A stretch of DNA of 12,722 bases from Verrucomicrobiales bacterium (GTDB lineage: Bacteria; Verrucomicrobiota; Verrucomicrobiia; Verrucomicrobiales; DEV007). This document shows positions 1-8,858 of the stretch, one piece after another. Position 1 is the first letter of the stretch; the number at the start of each line of letters is the position of its first letter. A program made the translations under genes and the position numbers. Location of the stretch: assembly GCA_013911195.1 (NCBI GenBank), contig JACETS010000064.1, forward strand, positions 1 through 12,722, given 5' to 3'. The notes beneath the pieces were generated by a model. That model was not told the origin of the DNA. It did not search any database and saw only the letters and a program-made list of their open reading frames with translations.

Positions 1-689
1 TCACTGGGAACATTCATTTTCAAACCAACAACATCTCTCGCCGCTTGAGCCGCTTTTAAAAGCATACCAATTCTCTCTAATTTTTGTCTTTTCCATTCGT
101 CCTTATAAGCATTTTTATTGGCAACAAATTGGGGAAATGATTCCATTAATGTATCAATAATTCTCAATTTGTTGGCTCTCAATGAAGATCCCGTCTCAGT
201 AACGTCAACAATGGCATCCACTAATTCAGGAACCTTTACCTCTGTTGCCCCCCAGCTAAATTCAACTTCAGCGTTAACTCCCTTACTCTTCAAAAAATCG
301 TTTGTTAGACCTACACTTTCAGTTGCGATTCTTTTTCCCTCTAAATCTTGAACGGTTTGAATTGGAGAATCTTCGGGAACAACTAAAACCCATCGAGTTG
401 GGTTAGTTGATGCTCGGCTGTAGGCTAGATCACAAATTACTTCAACGTCAGCACGATTTTCCGCAATCCAGTCCTTTCCTGTAATACCACAATCGAGAAA
501 ACCATGATCGACATATCTACCAATTTCTTGCGCTCTTATTAGCCTTAGCGCTAGTTCTTTGTCATCCGAGGTTGGCTTATATGATCGAGAAGACACATAA
601 ATATTCCATCCAGCTTTCTCGAATAGATCAAGAGTAGCATTCTGCAAACTTCCTTTCGGTAATCCTAATATTAAACTTTGTGAAGACAT
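1..689 (-). CDS. hisG: ATP phosphoribosyltransferase, long form (C-terminus beyond window edge)
   Basis: Joins ATP and PRPP to give phosphoribosyl-ATP, the first and usually feedback-controlled step of histidine synthesis, in the cytoplasm. I translated 229 residues from the ATG at 687-689; the frame stays open at base 1. Visible HisG marks are the N-terminal LGLPKGSL (residues 8-15), GITGKDW (68-74) and the PRPP-binding loop DVTETGSSL (162-170). After residue 200 the chain continues through a helix and enters 'VGLKMNVPS', which aligns with the start of the C-terminal regulatory (histidine-binding) domain of long HisG proteins; short HisG proteins end before this. About 60-70 residues are missing off the edge. 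An in-frame stop lies a few codons upstream of the ATG, with no other ATG between. Only a weak GGAAAA precedes it. It follows the FG-GAP gene by 97 bases on the same strand, with no functional link apparent. Confidence 0.95.
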   Translation of the reverse strand, partial: MSSQSLILGLPKGSLQNATLDLFEKAGWNIYVSSRSYKPTSDDKELALRLIRAQEIGRYVDHGFLDCGITGKDWIAENRADVEVICDLAYSRASTNPTRWVLVVPEDSPIQTVQDLEGKRIATESVGLTNDFLKSKGVNAEVEFSWGATEVKVPELVDAIVDVTETGSSLRANKLRIIDTLMESFPQFVANKNAYKDEWKRQKLERIGMLLKAAQAARDVVGLKMNVPS

Positions 690-786
690 ATATGATTTTC
701 CGTATTATTGCGGGCGCATAGATTGCCCCCAATCGATCAAAGTGTCAATTAAAGCAAAGCATTTGCTGATAAAAATCCTTAAATCA

Positions 787-3700
787 CTATTTCTGGGAAA
801 TTTTAACTACCCTCCTGCCTTTTTCAAGAATGTGTTCAGTAACCTTTCCATCAGGCCAACGTATAGTTAGAGAGTCATATTTTGGGTCAAAATATATGAT
901 ATTACTAGATTGCGAAAGATAACCACTACCTTGATATATTTCATCAACACGAATCGAATCATTTAAACGAGAAGATTTAAAAATGACCCTAGAACCAGTT
1001 GCCAATGGGTTACCTGGATAACCTTTTAAGATCAATTGATTTGGTGGCTTTGCATCACTCTCTTTTTTAAAGGCTAACAATTCACCATTATTAATTGATA
1101 TTACATAGTCTGGATGACCGTCTCCATTTAAATCCGTTTTCACTAATCCTCTACCATCGCCTCGAACAACAAGGCCACTCTTTGAGGCAGGAATAGTTTG
1201 AAAGTTTCCATTACCATCTCCAAGCATTAATTGACTCAGGCCACCACGAAAAGGAGGCGTTTCAAATTGTGGAGTTGAAAAATTTTGAACCACGTAAATA
1301 TCAAGATTGCCGTCACCATTAACATCATTGAAATCTGTACCAAATATAGGTGCATTTTGAACCGTATTCGGCAAAGGATTAAATATCAGCTGCCCTTGTC
1401 CGTCATTAATCAAAATGCCAGACGAGAGTTCATTAACTTCAAAAACCAACGCATCACTAAGATTTGAAGGAGAGTAAATCTCACTGAGTGAAGAACTGGC
1501 AAATTTGTGAAAGGTTTTGAACTTTTCATTTAGAGAGGGAATTGCGGAAGTCGAACAACTCTTCCCTCTTATTGGCAATAGAACACCATCTTCGTATTTA
1601 GCTTCGACAATGCTTCTGGAGCCCTCACCCTCATAGTCACCATAATAAATTCTGACCGGTTTTTTAGTTGATGGGTGATACTTTGTATTTTGACCTGCAT
1701 TTCCCACTAAATAATCAATATCCCCATCATTATCAATATCCGCGCCATTAATACTATTCCACCAACCCTTTATTTCAGACAACCCATACTCTTTTGTTTT
1801 ATCTGAAAGTTTACCTGCTTCATTAATGAAAACTCGAATAGGTTCCCATTCTGCAGTCACTATTAAGTCGCTCCATCCATCATCATTGACATCTGTCCAT
1901 AAAGCGGAAGTCACCATTCCTGAATTTGTTAAGTTACCGGCAATCTCACTCGAAGCTTCAATGAATCGAATTTTCTGACCTTGTAATGATTCGTTGATAA
2001 GCAATCGCGACTTCGGGCCTACGGGATATTCCCCGCTCACTACGCGGCTACCAACAAATAAGTCAATATCACCATCACGATCAAAATCAGCCCCGCAAAC
2101 CACACTCCCATTATCTAAATTTTTTGGTAAAGCATCTTCATTTTCAATGCTAAAAGCACCAGAGCCATCATTAACATAGATTCTATCTCTTACTAATGGA
2201 TCTCCTTTTTCATACTCATAGCTACCAGAGGAAACATAAAGATCCGCGTCACCATCAGAATCCGCATCTAAAAAAAGAACACCCATATCCTCATAATCAA
2301 AGTGCTTCTCAAAAGGGTCATTTTTAGAATTAACTTTAAATGTCCCTTTTCCATCACCTAAAAAAATAGCTCCTGACTGTCCTCTTGGACAACCTATAAA
2401 AAAATCTTCAGTCCCATTGCCATCAACATCAGTAAATGCAATTCCAGGACCGAGCTGAGATAATTTATTGGGCAATAAAGGTTGGTGGATAAAATCCTCA
2501 TAGGGTCTTTCTTTATGGACGATTCCTTTCAACGAAGAGTGTAATGAAAACATCGGTATATCATTTTTATCAGAATCCAAAGAATCAGAATTCGTTGACT
2601 GAGTAATGCGAATGTGTTGATCAACTGAAAGCTCTTCATATTTTTGAATGGTTCCATCTGCCCATTTAACCGTTAGGCTTTCAATATTTTTAGCTTCTCC
2701 GAGTCCAAAATGAAGCACAGGCTCATTACTAGACAAATAACCAGAAACTGGAATCATTTGTCTCAAGTGCTTTACCCCATCAGCAACAATCTCTACTACC
2801 GATCCTATACCATATAAGTTAGCTCGATTACCTCGTAAGCTTACATTTACTGAATGACCTGATATAGACTCATTACGATAGATAGAAACAGGTTCATTCA
2901 AATTGACCACAACAAGGTCAAGGTCACCATCATGATCAAGATCACCATGGACAGTACCATAACTCATGCCAATATGGTCCAACCCCCATTCTTTACTGAC
3001 GTCAGAAAAAACTAAATCACCGTCATTACGGAAAGCTAAATTCTGTTCCGGCTTGGTCGGTGCATTTTCATAATGATCCCACTCTGATTTTCCTATCTGA
3101 TCTTGAGGCGTAAAAGTAATATCAGAATTATTAAAATCTCTTGCCATCCCATTTGAAACAAAAAGATCTACTCGGCCATCATTATCATAGTCGGCTAGTT
3201 TAGCGGCCCAAGACCAATCCGAGTTCGCAACACCTGAGAGACTAGCGTTTTCCGAGAAGTATCCCTTACCCTGGTTCAGATAGAGACAGTTCCTCATAAC
3301 TTGACGAGGTTGGGTTGTTTCGATAACCCACCGCATAACCCCCATCTCACCCATAGACATCTTGGATTTATAATGAGTGGTAGCCGCCATATCCAAAGCC
3401 ACAAAATCGAACATTCCATCATTATTAATATCCCCAGCGTCAGCTCCCATGGAAAACCAGGGAGTATAGTTTAACACATCAGTAATATTGTCAGTAAATG
3501 TACCATCACCGTTATTCCGGAATAAGTTATCAGGATCTGCAAAATCATTGGCTACATAAATATCCATCAGACCATCGTTATCGTAGTCCCACCATGTGGC
3601 AGAAAGCCCATGACCATCTCCAATAATACCAGCCTCTTGACTCACATCGACAAAGGAACCTCCATCATTACGCAATAAAAAGTCCGGCCTCCCAACCTCA

Positions 3701-4476
3701 TCCATATCATAAGCTTTTGGACCTTTTTGTTTAATATCATAAAATTTTTGGAACTCAGGTAATACAGCAACCTTTCCATCGGTTGTTTCTTTGAATGGAG
3801 GCTTTGAAGGCCTGCCGCCTTTCCTGTAATAGCGATTAGTTAACAAATAGAGATCCAGATCACCATCTCTATCATAATCACAAAATGTGGGAAGTAGAGA
3901 AGCGTCAATTATATCGAGACCGTAACTCTTAGCAGACTCTTTAAAATTCCCTTTACCATCGTTGATAAATAACGAATTAGGAGAATCATAATTACATACA
4001 TAGATATCTAGATCCTCGTCACCATCTATATCAATAGCAGCTGCTCCTGAGCCCCATGCATCACCTCCATTTATACCCGAAGAAGGACTAGCCTCTATGA
4101 ATCTAAAATCTTCAGTCTGGAAGTAGAGTTGATTGTTACCCGATCCACTTACTAGGAAGATATCTAATTTATTATCTTGATTAAAATCTCCCAAAGCAAC
4201 TCCTCCACAAACAAATCCTGAATGATAAAGCCTTTTCATCGGCTCATTAAGATCGATCTGATTTTTAAAATTTATATTAGTAAAGTCAGGCGTTAGTTTT
4301 GTGAATAGTTTTTCGGCCACTTGATTGCCTCTTGTTTTAAGAGGAGTAACTTCAACTTCCTTATACTTTGTTTTTTGATACTGAATTTTAGAGGAAACAG
4401 AATCTCCATTATCACCGCAGCTGCACAATGCCAATGTAATGAAGAGGGCTGAGCTAAGTTTAAGAGAGCTTTTCAT
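787..4476 (-). CDS. Exported FG-GAP/VCBS repeat lipoprotein with two ASPIC/UnbV domains (CRTAC1-like)
   Basis: Predicted surface or periplasmic lipoprotein; the precise function is unknown. The N-terminus is a lipoprotein signal peptide, with a hydrophobic core and the lipobox LCSC giving acylated Cys20. Fourteen calcium-loop repeats of the form DxDxDGxxDhhh begin near residues 97, 149, 200, 297, 349, 429, 512 and then 683, 737, 798, 862, 913, 1051 and 1115. An ASPIC/UnbV domain follows the first seven (about 541-625, with 'GYLSSNEPVLHFGLG' and 'LTVKWADG'). A second, more diverged copy closes the protein (about 1146-1228, with 'GSGYLSQSS' and 'LTIRWPDG'). Seven repeats per half suggests two seven-bladed beta-propellers. 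Residues 981-1035 ('IPSLNEKF' to 'FNPLP') match a segment I recall in the roughly 1100-residue FG-GAP proteins of Bacteroidota and PVC bacteria. Such families are often linked to glycan or protein binding, but no catalytic site is visible. The gene is 140 bases downstream of the CotH gene, on the same strand. Confidence 0.9.
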   Translation of the reverse strand: MKSSLKLSSALFITLALCSCGDNGDSVSSKIQYQKTKYKEVEVTPLKTRGNQVAEKLFTKLTPDFTNINFKNQIDLNEPMKRLYHSGFVCGGVALGDFNQDNKLDIFLVSGSGNNQLYFQTEDFRFIEASPSSGINGGDAWGSGAAAIDIDGDEDLDIYVCNYDSPNSLFINDGKGNFKESAKSYGLDIIDASLLPTFCDYDRDGDLDLYLLTNRYYRKGGRPSKPPFKETTDGKVAVLPEFQKFYDIKQKGPKAYDMDEVGRPDFLLRNDGGSFVDVSQEAGIIGDGHGLSATWWDYDNDGLMDIYVANDFADPDNLFRNNGDGTFTDNITDVLNYTPWFSMGADAGDINNDGMFDFVALDMAATTHYKSKMSMGEMGVMRWVIETTQPRQVMRNCLYLNQGKGYFSENASLSGVANSDWSWAAKLADYDNDGRVDLFVSNGMARDFNNSDITFTPQDQIGKSEWDHYENAPTKPEQNLAFRNDGDLVFSDVSKEWGLDHIGMSYGTVHGDLDHDGDLDLVVVNLNEPVSIYRNESISGHSVNVSLRGNRANLYGIGSVVEIVADGVKHLRQMIPVSGYLSSNEPVLHFGLGEAKNIESLTVKWADGTIQKYEELSVDQHIRITQSTNSDSLDSDKNDIPMFSLHSSLKGIVHKERPYEDFIHQPLLPNKLSQLGPGIAFTDVDGNGTEDFFIGCPRGQSGAIFLGDGKGTFKVNSKNDPFEKHFDYEDMGVLFLDADSDGDADLYVSSGSYEYEKGDPLVRDRIYVNDGSGAFSIENEDALPKNLDNGSVVCGADFDRDGDIDLFVGSRVVSGEYPVGPKSRLLINESLQGQKIRFIEASSEIAGNLTNSGMVTSALWTDVNDDGWSDLIVTAEWEPIRVFINEAGKLSDKTKEYGLSEIKGWWNSINGADIDNDGDIDYLVGNAGQNTKYHPSTKKPVRIYYGDYEGEGSRSIVEAKYEDGVLLPIRGKSCSTSAIPSLNEKFKTFHKFASSSLSEIYSPSNLSDALVFEVNELSSGILINDGQGQLIFNPLPNTVQNAPIFGTDFNDVNGDGNLDIYVVQNFSTPQFETPPFRGGLSQLMLGDGNGNFQTIPASKSGLVVRGDGRGLVKTDLNGDGHPDYVISINNGELLAFKKESDAKPPNQLILKGYPGNPLATGSRVIFKSSRLNDSIRVDEIYQGSGYLSQSSNIIYFDPKYDSLTIRWPDGKVTEHILEKGRRVVKISQK

Positions 4477-4616
4477 TTCTGATTTAACAATAAGTATTAA
4501 TATGGCATTAAACCGAAAAAAACAATAACAGCTTTAATCTTAGCTCATTACAACCGATGACAATCACTCTTTTCTTGAAAGCACAAAGCCCAGATCAATT
4601 ATTTATTTTGAGATCT

Positions 4617-7600
4617 TCACCGACCCACCACTTTAACCCTTAAATAACTCTGTTTGACCAAATCATCGATATTAAGGATACGATAGGAATAGGAAATAGT
4701 TCCATCGCCATTATCAAAAATTTGCTCGAGACCTAGCCTATCAACACTTTCCCAAGTACTTAAATCTGTGGAATGCTCAATGACATAAATAATATCATTA
4801 GCACCTAGACGCTGCTGGTATTCAATAGCTAAAAATTCTGCTCCTTCTTTAATTATTATTTTAGCACTTGGGCTTAAGTTATTATCTTTCACTAAAGCTG
4901 TTCCACCAAAAGCATATTCCAAAAAGTTTGAAAATCCGTCTTTATCTGGGTCAGAAGATTTACCGGATATCAACTGATCTTGAATCTGTTCAAAAGTAAA
5001 CATTGATTCTTTCCACAAATCGTAGGTGTACTTTATTTCGTCTTTACCCGGACTGCCTCCTACGACTGAGCTAATGGTCCAATTGCCAGGCTCTTTATGA
5101 TCCGGCGAAGTATCAGGCTCCTTTAAAACCAAAGAATAACCTTCTCCATCTGCTCCCGTGGGCCATGGTTCATCATCGATATATTCAAATTCACGAATGA
5201 GAATTCCCGCACCAAACGACAATTTAATGTTTTCTCCACCATTAGACAGATTATTAGGAGCGTATTCACCGACTACGAAATCTGCATTGCCATACCTCGA
5301 GGAAAAAGCGTTAATGTTTCGAGCCAATACAATTATTTGACCAGGTGATAGCGAATTTAAGTTACCATTAACAAAATCGAAATCTATTCCTTTTGTAAAT
5401 CTTATATTTGTTAGATCAAGAGCAATATCACCGGCATTCTTTAATTCGATAAACTCGAAATCACTGGTACTAAATCCTAGTTCCTTTTCTGAAGCCGAAG
5501 CATCCTGAGGGTTATACATAATTTCAGTTATAACTAGACCTTCTTTATATGGATTAACATCGGGTTCCGAGGCAATGAATTCCAGCGGATCAGACCAATT
5601 ACTCCATTGTCCAGATGAACCGAGGTGCCTGACTCTAGCTCGGTAATTTCTACCAACCCTGACATAGACTGGCGGCACTTGAATAGTGGATTGAAAAGAA
5701 TTCAATTGTCCCGATTCCCAAACAGAATCAATCTCGTATACCCAAGGCCTAGTTGAATCAAAATCAGGAGAATCAGGGTCTGTAATTTCCGCAAGCCTCC
5801 ATTGCATACCAGAAAAAGATGAACCATTTCCTGAGAAAGAAGAACTCCTTAAACTAATATCATTTACCGGAAAGGCAGGATCACCGAAACGTGTTATTCT
5901 TGGCTTTCGAGGTACTGAATCATTCGTATCAGCCTTTTCGTTGATGAGTCGATTGGCACCGTAACCTCCTGGAGAAACAAAGTCCTTCATGTATCCTATC
6001 AAACCTTCCCAGTTCCTTCGAGAACTGGGCAATCTTGGATTATTTCTGTACCATATTCCTTTCTTTGACTTCCTTGGATGATAATCCCACATCGCCTGAT
6101 TAGCTTCGACAATTCGGGTGATTCCATCACCATCAAGAAAACGCTTTATTTCCTCAACCACTTTGGCTCCTTCTCCAGAACTACAAAGGAGGTCCCAAAC
6201 TTCTCTAGAACGGTTCTGAAAATCGGTCGCTGCTGAAGAATATCTTAAAACATTTTGCCAATTTTCCCACACACTCTCAGAACGAATATGAAATTTACTC
6301 TCCCAGGTTAAATCGAGATCCCAAGGAAGCATCTCCCATTTACCAGAATTGGGGTCACCTTCTATTTCTGGTCTAAGATAATAGAGGCAATTCCACTCGG
6401 AGCGAAGATCGGTATTATTGATAAGAGTTGTACCAATTTTATAATCATAGTATCGAGGAAGATTAGTATTCTCTTCCCACCATGTTAAAGGTTGCGTTCT
6501 TCTCTTAGCACTTATGAATGAGTTAACATCTGTATTACCTGAAACCTGATCTGCTCCCTGATTCCTCTTATTAGGACCACCATTCATCTTGTAGAGATTA
6601 CCATCTGGTAGATTCATCTCGTCGAGAAATCTTCCATCAGGTTCCTCCAAAGCCAGGTAAAGCCCCCAAAAATCTCCATCGTACTGATTATTTGGATTTG
6701 CCTCAATCTCATCATCCACAATCCTCAAATGAAATAGTGTTGTATTGCAAGCAGGGACACCACAGAGACGATAAAACTTATAGCTTGCGTATTCATTCAG
6801 TATCATACCACCCGTAGATGCATTGCTACCCCACCATGGGCAAGTCCCTGTTTGCAGAGCAAACTTGTCCCATTTCCTATCATATTTTCTTCCATAATTA
6901 TCTCGAGCCTGAAATCTGTGAGAACGATTAAAGTTCCACTTTATCTTATTTTTTCCGGTAACCCTTGTTGATGCCTGTCCTTTGATACGAAATCGAATAT
7001 GATCATAAACTTCTCCCTCGTAAACGATGGAAGCCAAATATCGATAAGTCCTTGCTGACCCAGTCGAATCATTATACATGCAGCCAATAATGTCAGACTC
7101 CCTAGCAATCATATGATACACCGGTACCTTTGTAAGCGTTTCTGAGGAATAGTTAACGACAGATGTAGATCCTGGCCTGAGTGCTCCCTTCCAATCCGGC
7201 ACACCATTGTAACAATAATATGCAAAATTTGGCTGAGGATCATCGGCATAGGGCACAGTAATGGTTTTCTCAAGGCCATCGACCGCCCGAATCTTATAAC
7301 GAATTAAATGGCGATTTTTTTGGAAGGACCCCGGTAATTGCACAGTCCAATAACCATCACCGGCGACCTCATCACCATTATCACCAGAATCATTCATGGA
7401 AAGCTCTGTCCAATCACTTTCATATCTCGAATCGGTAAGCCTGATATAATTACCAGGTTCAACTATCTGATAAAGAAGAACAACATCATTTACTGAATCG
7501 GTATCAGTTATAAGAGCGCTTACAGTTACTATGTCTCCTTCGGCAGGTTGTTTTGGAAAATGAGAAAGTTTACGGATTTTTGGAGGCGCATTAACAGCAA

Positions 7601-8666
7601 AAACAGAATTTGGAAAGCCCGGGCTAGGACCTTCACCGGCAGACGCATTAATTTTTAAAGTCGCATCAAAAAAAGCATCAGAACTTCCATTCAAAGAACC
7701 GTTTAGCAACTGGACTGTGAGTACGTTCTTTCCCTCGACAATAAGGCCTGCAACATTGGCGATGGGATAATCTTCAAAATCTTTATTCTCACCAGATCTT
7801 TCAGCAGTAGCATCATATGAAAGTTCGGGTCCAGAAACATTGGTGGACGCAACGTGTTTTCCATTTATCCACGCATTAAAACCATCATCGATTTGGGCAC
7901 TTAATAGAACAGACCCAACCTGCGATGGGTTATCAATATTAAAGGTCTTACGGAAATATACAGTTGAATAATTACCACGCATATCAGTGAGATTTGTATT
8001 CAAAAACCCCTCGCCAAATCCGATAGCAGCTTCTCCTTCCCCCCAATCTGAATCATCAAAGTCAGGTAATTTCCAAGCATCTGGAATCTCTGAGGGCTCT
8101 GATAATCCCTTAAAATATTTCCAACTAGATCCACCATTAATTAAAATAGAGTCGTCAGTTCCTGCAGTACCCGCGGAGGCTCTCCAGTTTCCACCAAGGT
8201 CATTAGCTAAATTAGGATTGATTAATTCAATCGAATAACTCGGGGCAGAGCCGACTACAGGCCAAGGAAATCCGGACTGATAATCAACTTCATCAACAAG
8301 ATCATCTGAGGAATCTCGAAGCCTAACTATTTCTCCATCATTGGCCAAATTTCCTGCCCAAGGCCCGAGGGCATTTATTCCCCACTGATCAAAAATTGTC
8401 TTTGGATCCTCAGCAATAACAAGAAAGCCACCGGATTCCAAAATTGTGTTTTGAGGAAAAGTATAATTAACGGCAGATGAGATTCGCCATCCCGATATAT
8501 CAACTAGCTTGTCCGAAGCATTATGCAGTTCAATAAATTCAGCTCTTAAAGTCTTATCAGAAACATCATAATGTATTTCATTAATGATAATATTGGACTC
8601 CGCGCGAAGAGAGAATTGAAATAATATTATTAATCCGAAAATTGATATGATTTGAGCCTTTTTCAT
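4617..8666 (-). CDS. Secreted CotH-family atypical kinase with two lamin-tail domains
   Basis: CotH proteins are atypical kinases; Bacillus CotH phosphorylates spore-coat proteins. Numbering here runs from the upstream ATG at 8697-8699. Order: signal peptide (12-34); lamin-tail domain (36-170, 'NEIHYD', 'FIELHN'); jelly-roll-like segment (192-350); Ig-like segment (about 372-480); CotH core (about 524-870) with 'IRFRIKGQAS', 'KNKIKWNF', 'DFWGLYLALEEPDGRFLDE' and the acidic 'LPWDLDLTWE' (791-800), a likely metal/catalytic site; fibronectin-III-like segment (930-1043); second lamin-tail domain (1053-1215, 'ITEIMYNP', 'FEFIELKN'); linker 'DPDKDGFSNFLEYAFG'; and a C-terminal beta-sandwich ('YVIEHSTDLSTWES'). 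I chose Met12 (8664-8666) because it directly begins a typical signal peptide (MKKAQIISIFG... cut after LRA). The upstream ATG would add 11 residues and sits against a hairpin. No membrane anchor is visible. Similar large CotH/LTD proteins occur in Verrucomicrobiota and Planctomycetes; the substrate is unknown. Confidence 0.88.
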   Translation of the reverse strand: MKKAQIISIFGLIILFQFSLRAESNIIINEIHYDVSDKTLRAEFIELHNASDKLVDISGWRISSAVNYTFPQNTILESGGFLVIAEDPKTIFDQWGINALGPWAGNLANDGEIVRLRDSSDDLVDEVDYQSGFPWPVVGSAPSYSIELINPNLANDLGGNWRASAGTAGTDDSILINGGSSWKYFKGLSEPSEIPDAWKLPDFDDSDWGEGEAAIGFGEGFLNTNLTDMRGNYSTVYFRKTFNIDNPSQVGSVLLSAQIDDGFNAWINGKHVASTNVSGPELSYDATAERSGENKDFEDYPIANVAGLIVEGKNVLTVQLLNGSLNGSSDAFFDATLKINASAGEGPSPGFPNSVFAVNAPPKIRKLSHFPKQPAEGDIVTVSALITDTDSVNDVVLLYQIVEPGNYIRLTDSRYESDWTELSMNDSGDNGDEVAGDGYWTVQLPGSFQKNRHLIRYKIRAVDGLEKTITVPYADDPQPNFAYYCYNGVPDWKGALRPGSTSVVNYSSETLTKVPVYHMIARESDIIGCMYNDSTGSARTYRYLASIVYEGEVYDHIRFRIKGQASTRVTGKNKIKWNFNRSHRFQARDNYGRKYDRKWDKFALQTGTCPWWGSNASTGGMILNEYASYKFYRLCGVPACNTTLFHLRIVDDEIEANPNNQYDGDFWGLYLALEEPDGRFLDEMNLPDGNLYKMNGGPNKRNQGADQVSGNTDVNSFISAKRRTQPLTWWEENTNLPRYYDYKIGTTLINNTDLRSEWNCLYYLRPEIEGDPNSGKWEMLPWDLDLTWESKFHIRSESVWENWQNVLRYSSAATDFQNRSREVWDLLCSSGEGAKVVEEIKRFLDGDGITRIVEANQAMWDYHPRKSKKGIWYRNNPRLPSSRRNWEGLIGYMKDFVSPGGYGANRLINEKADTNDSVPRKPRITRFGDPAFPVNDISLRSSSFSGNGSSFSGMQWRLAEITDPDSPDFDSTRPWVYEIDSVWESGQLNSFQSTIQVPPVYVRVGRNYRARVRHLGSSGQWSNWSDPLEFIASEPDVNPYKEGLVITEIMYNPQDASASEKELGFSTSDFEFIELKNAGDIALDLTNIRFTKGIDFDFVNGNLNSLSPGQIIVLARNINAFSSRYGNADFVVGEYAPNNLSNGGENIKLSFGAGILIREFEYIDDEPWPTGADGEGYSLVLKEPDTSPDHKEPGNWTISSVVGGSPGKDEIKYTYDLWKESMFTFEQIQDQLISGKSSDPDKDGFSNFLEYAFGGTALVKDNNLSPSAKIIIKEGAEFLAIEYQQRLGANDIIYVIEHSTDLSTWESVDRLGLEQIFDNGDGTISYSYRILNIDDLVKQSYLRVKVVGR

Positions 8667-8703
8667 GGGGGAGTTTGAGGAAAAGATTTTTAATATCATA
8701 AGT

Positions 8704-8728
8704 GATCATAAGAAAAAAACTCATGATC
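8704..8728 (-). promoter_or_regulatory. Hairpin in the leader of the CotH-kinase gene
   Basis: Read on the minus strand, GATCATGAG and CTTATGATC form a nine-base-pair stem with one G-U pair around a loop of seven T residues. It lies four bases upstream of the ATG at 8699 and about 37 upstream of the preferred ATG at 8666. The location would allow an effect on translation or mRNA stability, but the stem is AT-rich and its function is inferred only from position. Confidence 0.3.
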
Positions 8729-8784
8729 TTTTGTTCATCAACAACTTACAATCATGTCTATAGAAAGAGAAACTCAAAGATCAG

Positions 8785-8826
8785 AAATAAATAAAATAGG
8801 CCCTCCTTTTTTAAGAGGAGAGCCTA
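8785..8826 (-). terminator. Rho-independent terminator of the LamG/TSP3 gene
   Basis: On the minus strand TAGGCTCTCCT (8816-8826) pairs with AGGAGGGCCTA (8797-8807) over 11 base pairs with a single G-U pair and an eight-base loop. The T-rich tail TTTTATTTATT follows directly. It begins about 32 bases after the stop codon at 8859-8861 and lies upstream of the CotH gene, so the two same-strand genes are probably transcribed separately. Confidence 0.85.
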
Positions 8827-8858
8827 CTATGAAATGATATTTATATAATTAAAGCTAA

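Noticed and set aside
118..351. Plus-strand open frame of 77 codons
   Set aside because: It lies entirely antisense to hisG, whose minus-strand product is unmistakable, and its translation shows no family features.
754..766. Small hairpin gcaaa-gca-tttgc between the FG-GAP gene and hisG as a possible terminator
   Set aside because: The stem is only five base pairs and is not followed on the minus strand by a real T-run (TTTAATTG), so the evidence is too weak.
4477..4616. Possible promoter (TTGTAA, 17 bases, TGTTAT on the minus strand) upstream of the FG-GAP gene
   Set aside because: The boxes match consensus only partly and several equally weak alternatives exist in this AT-rich gap. No convincing terminator hairpin for the CotH gene was found here either.
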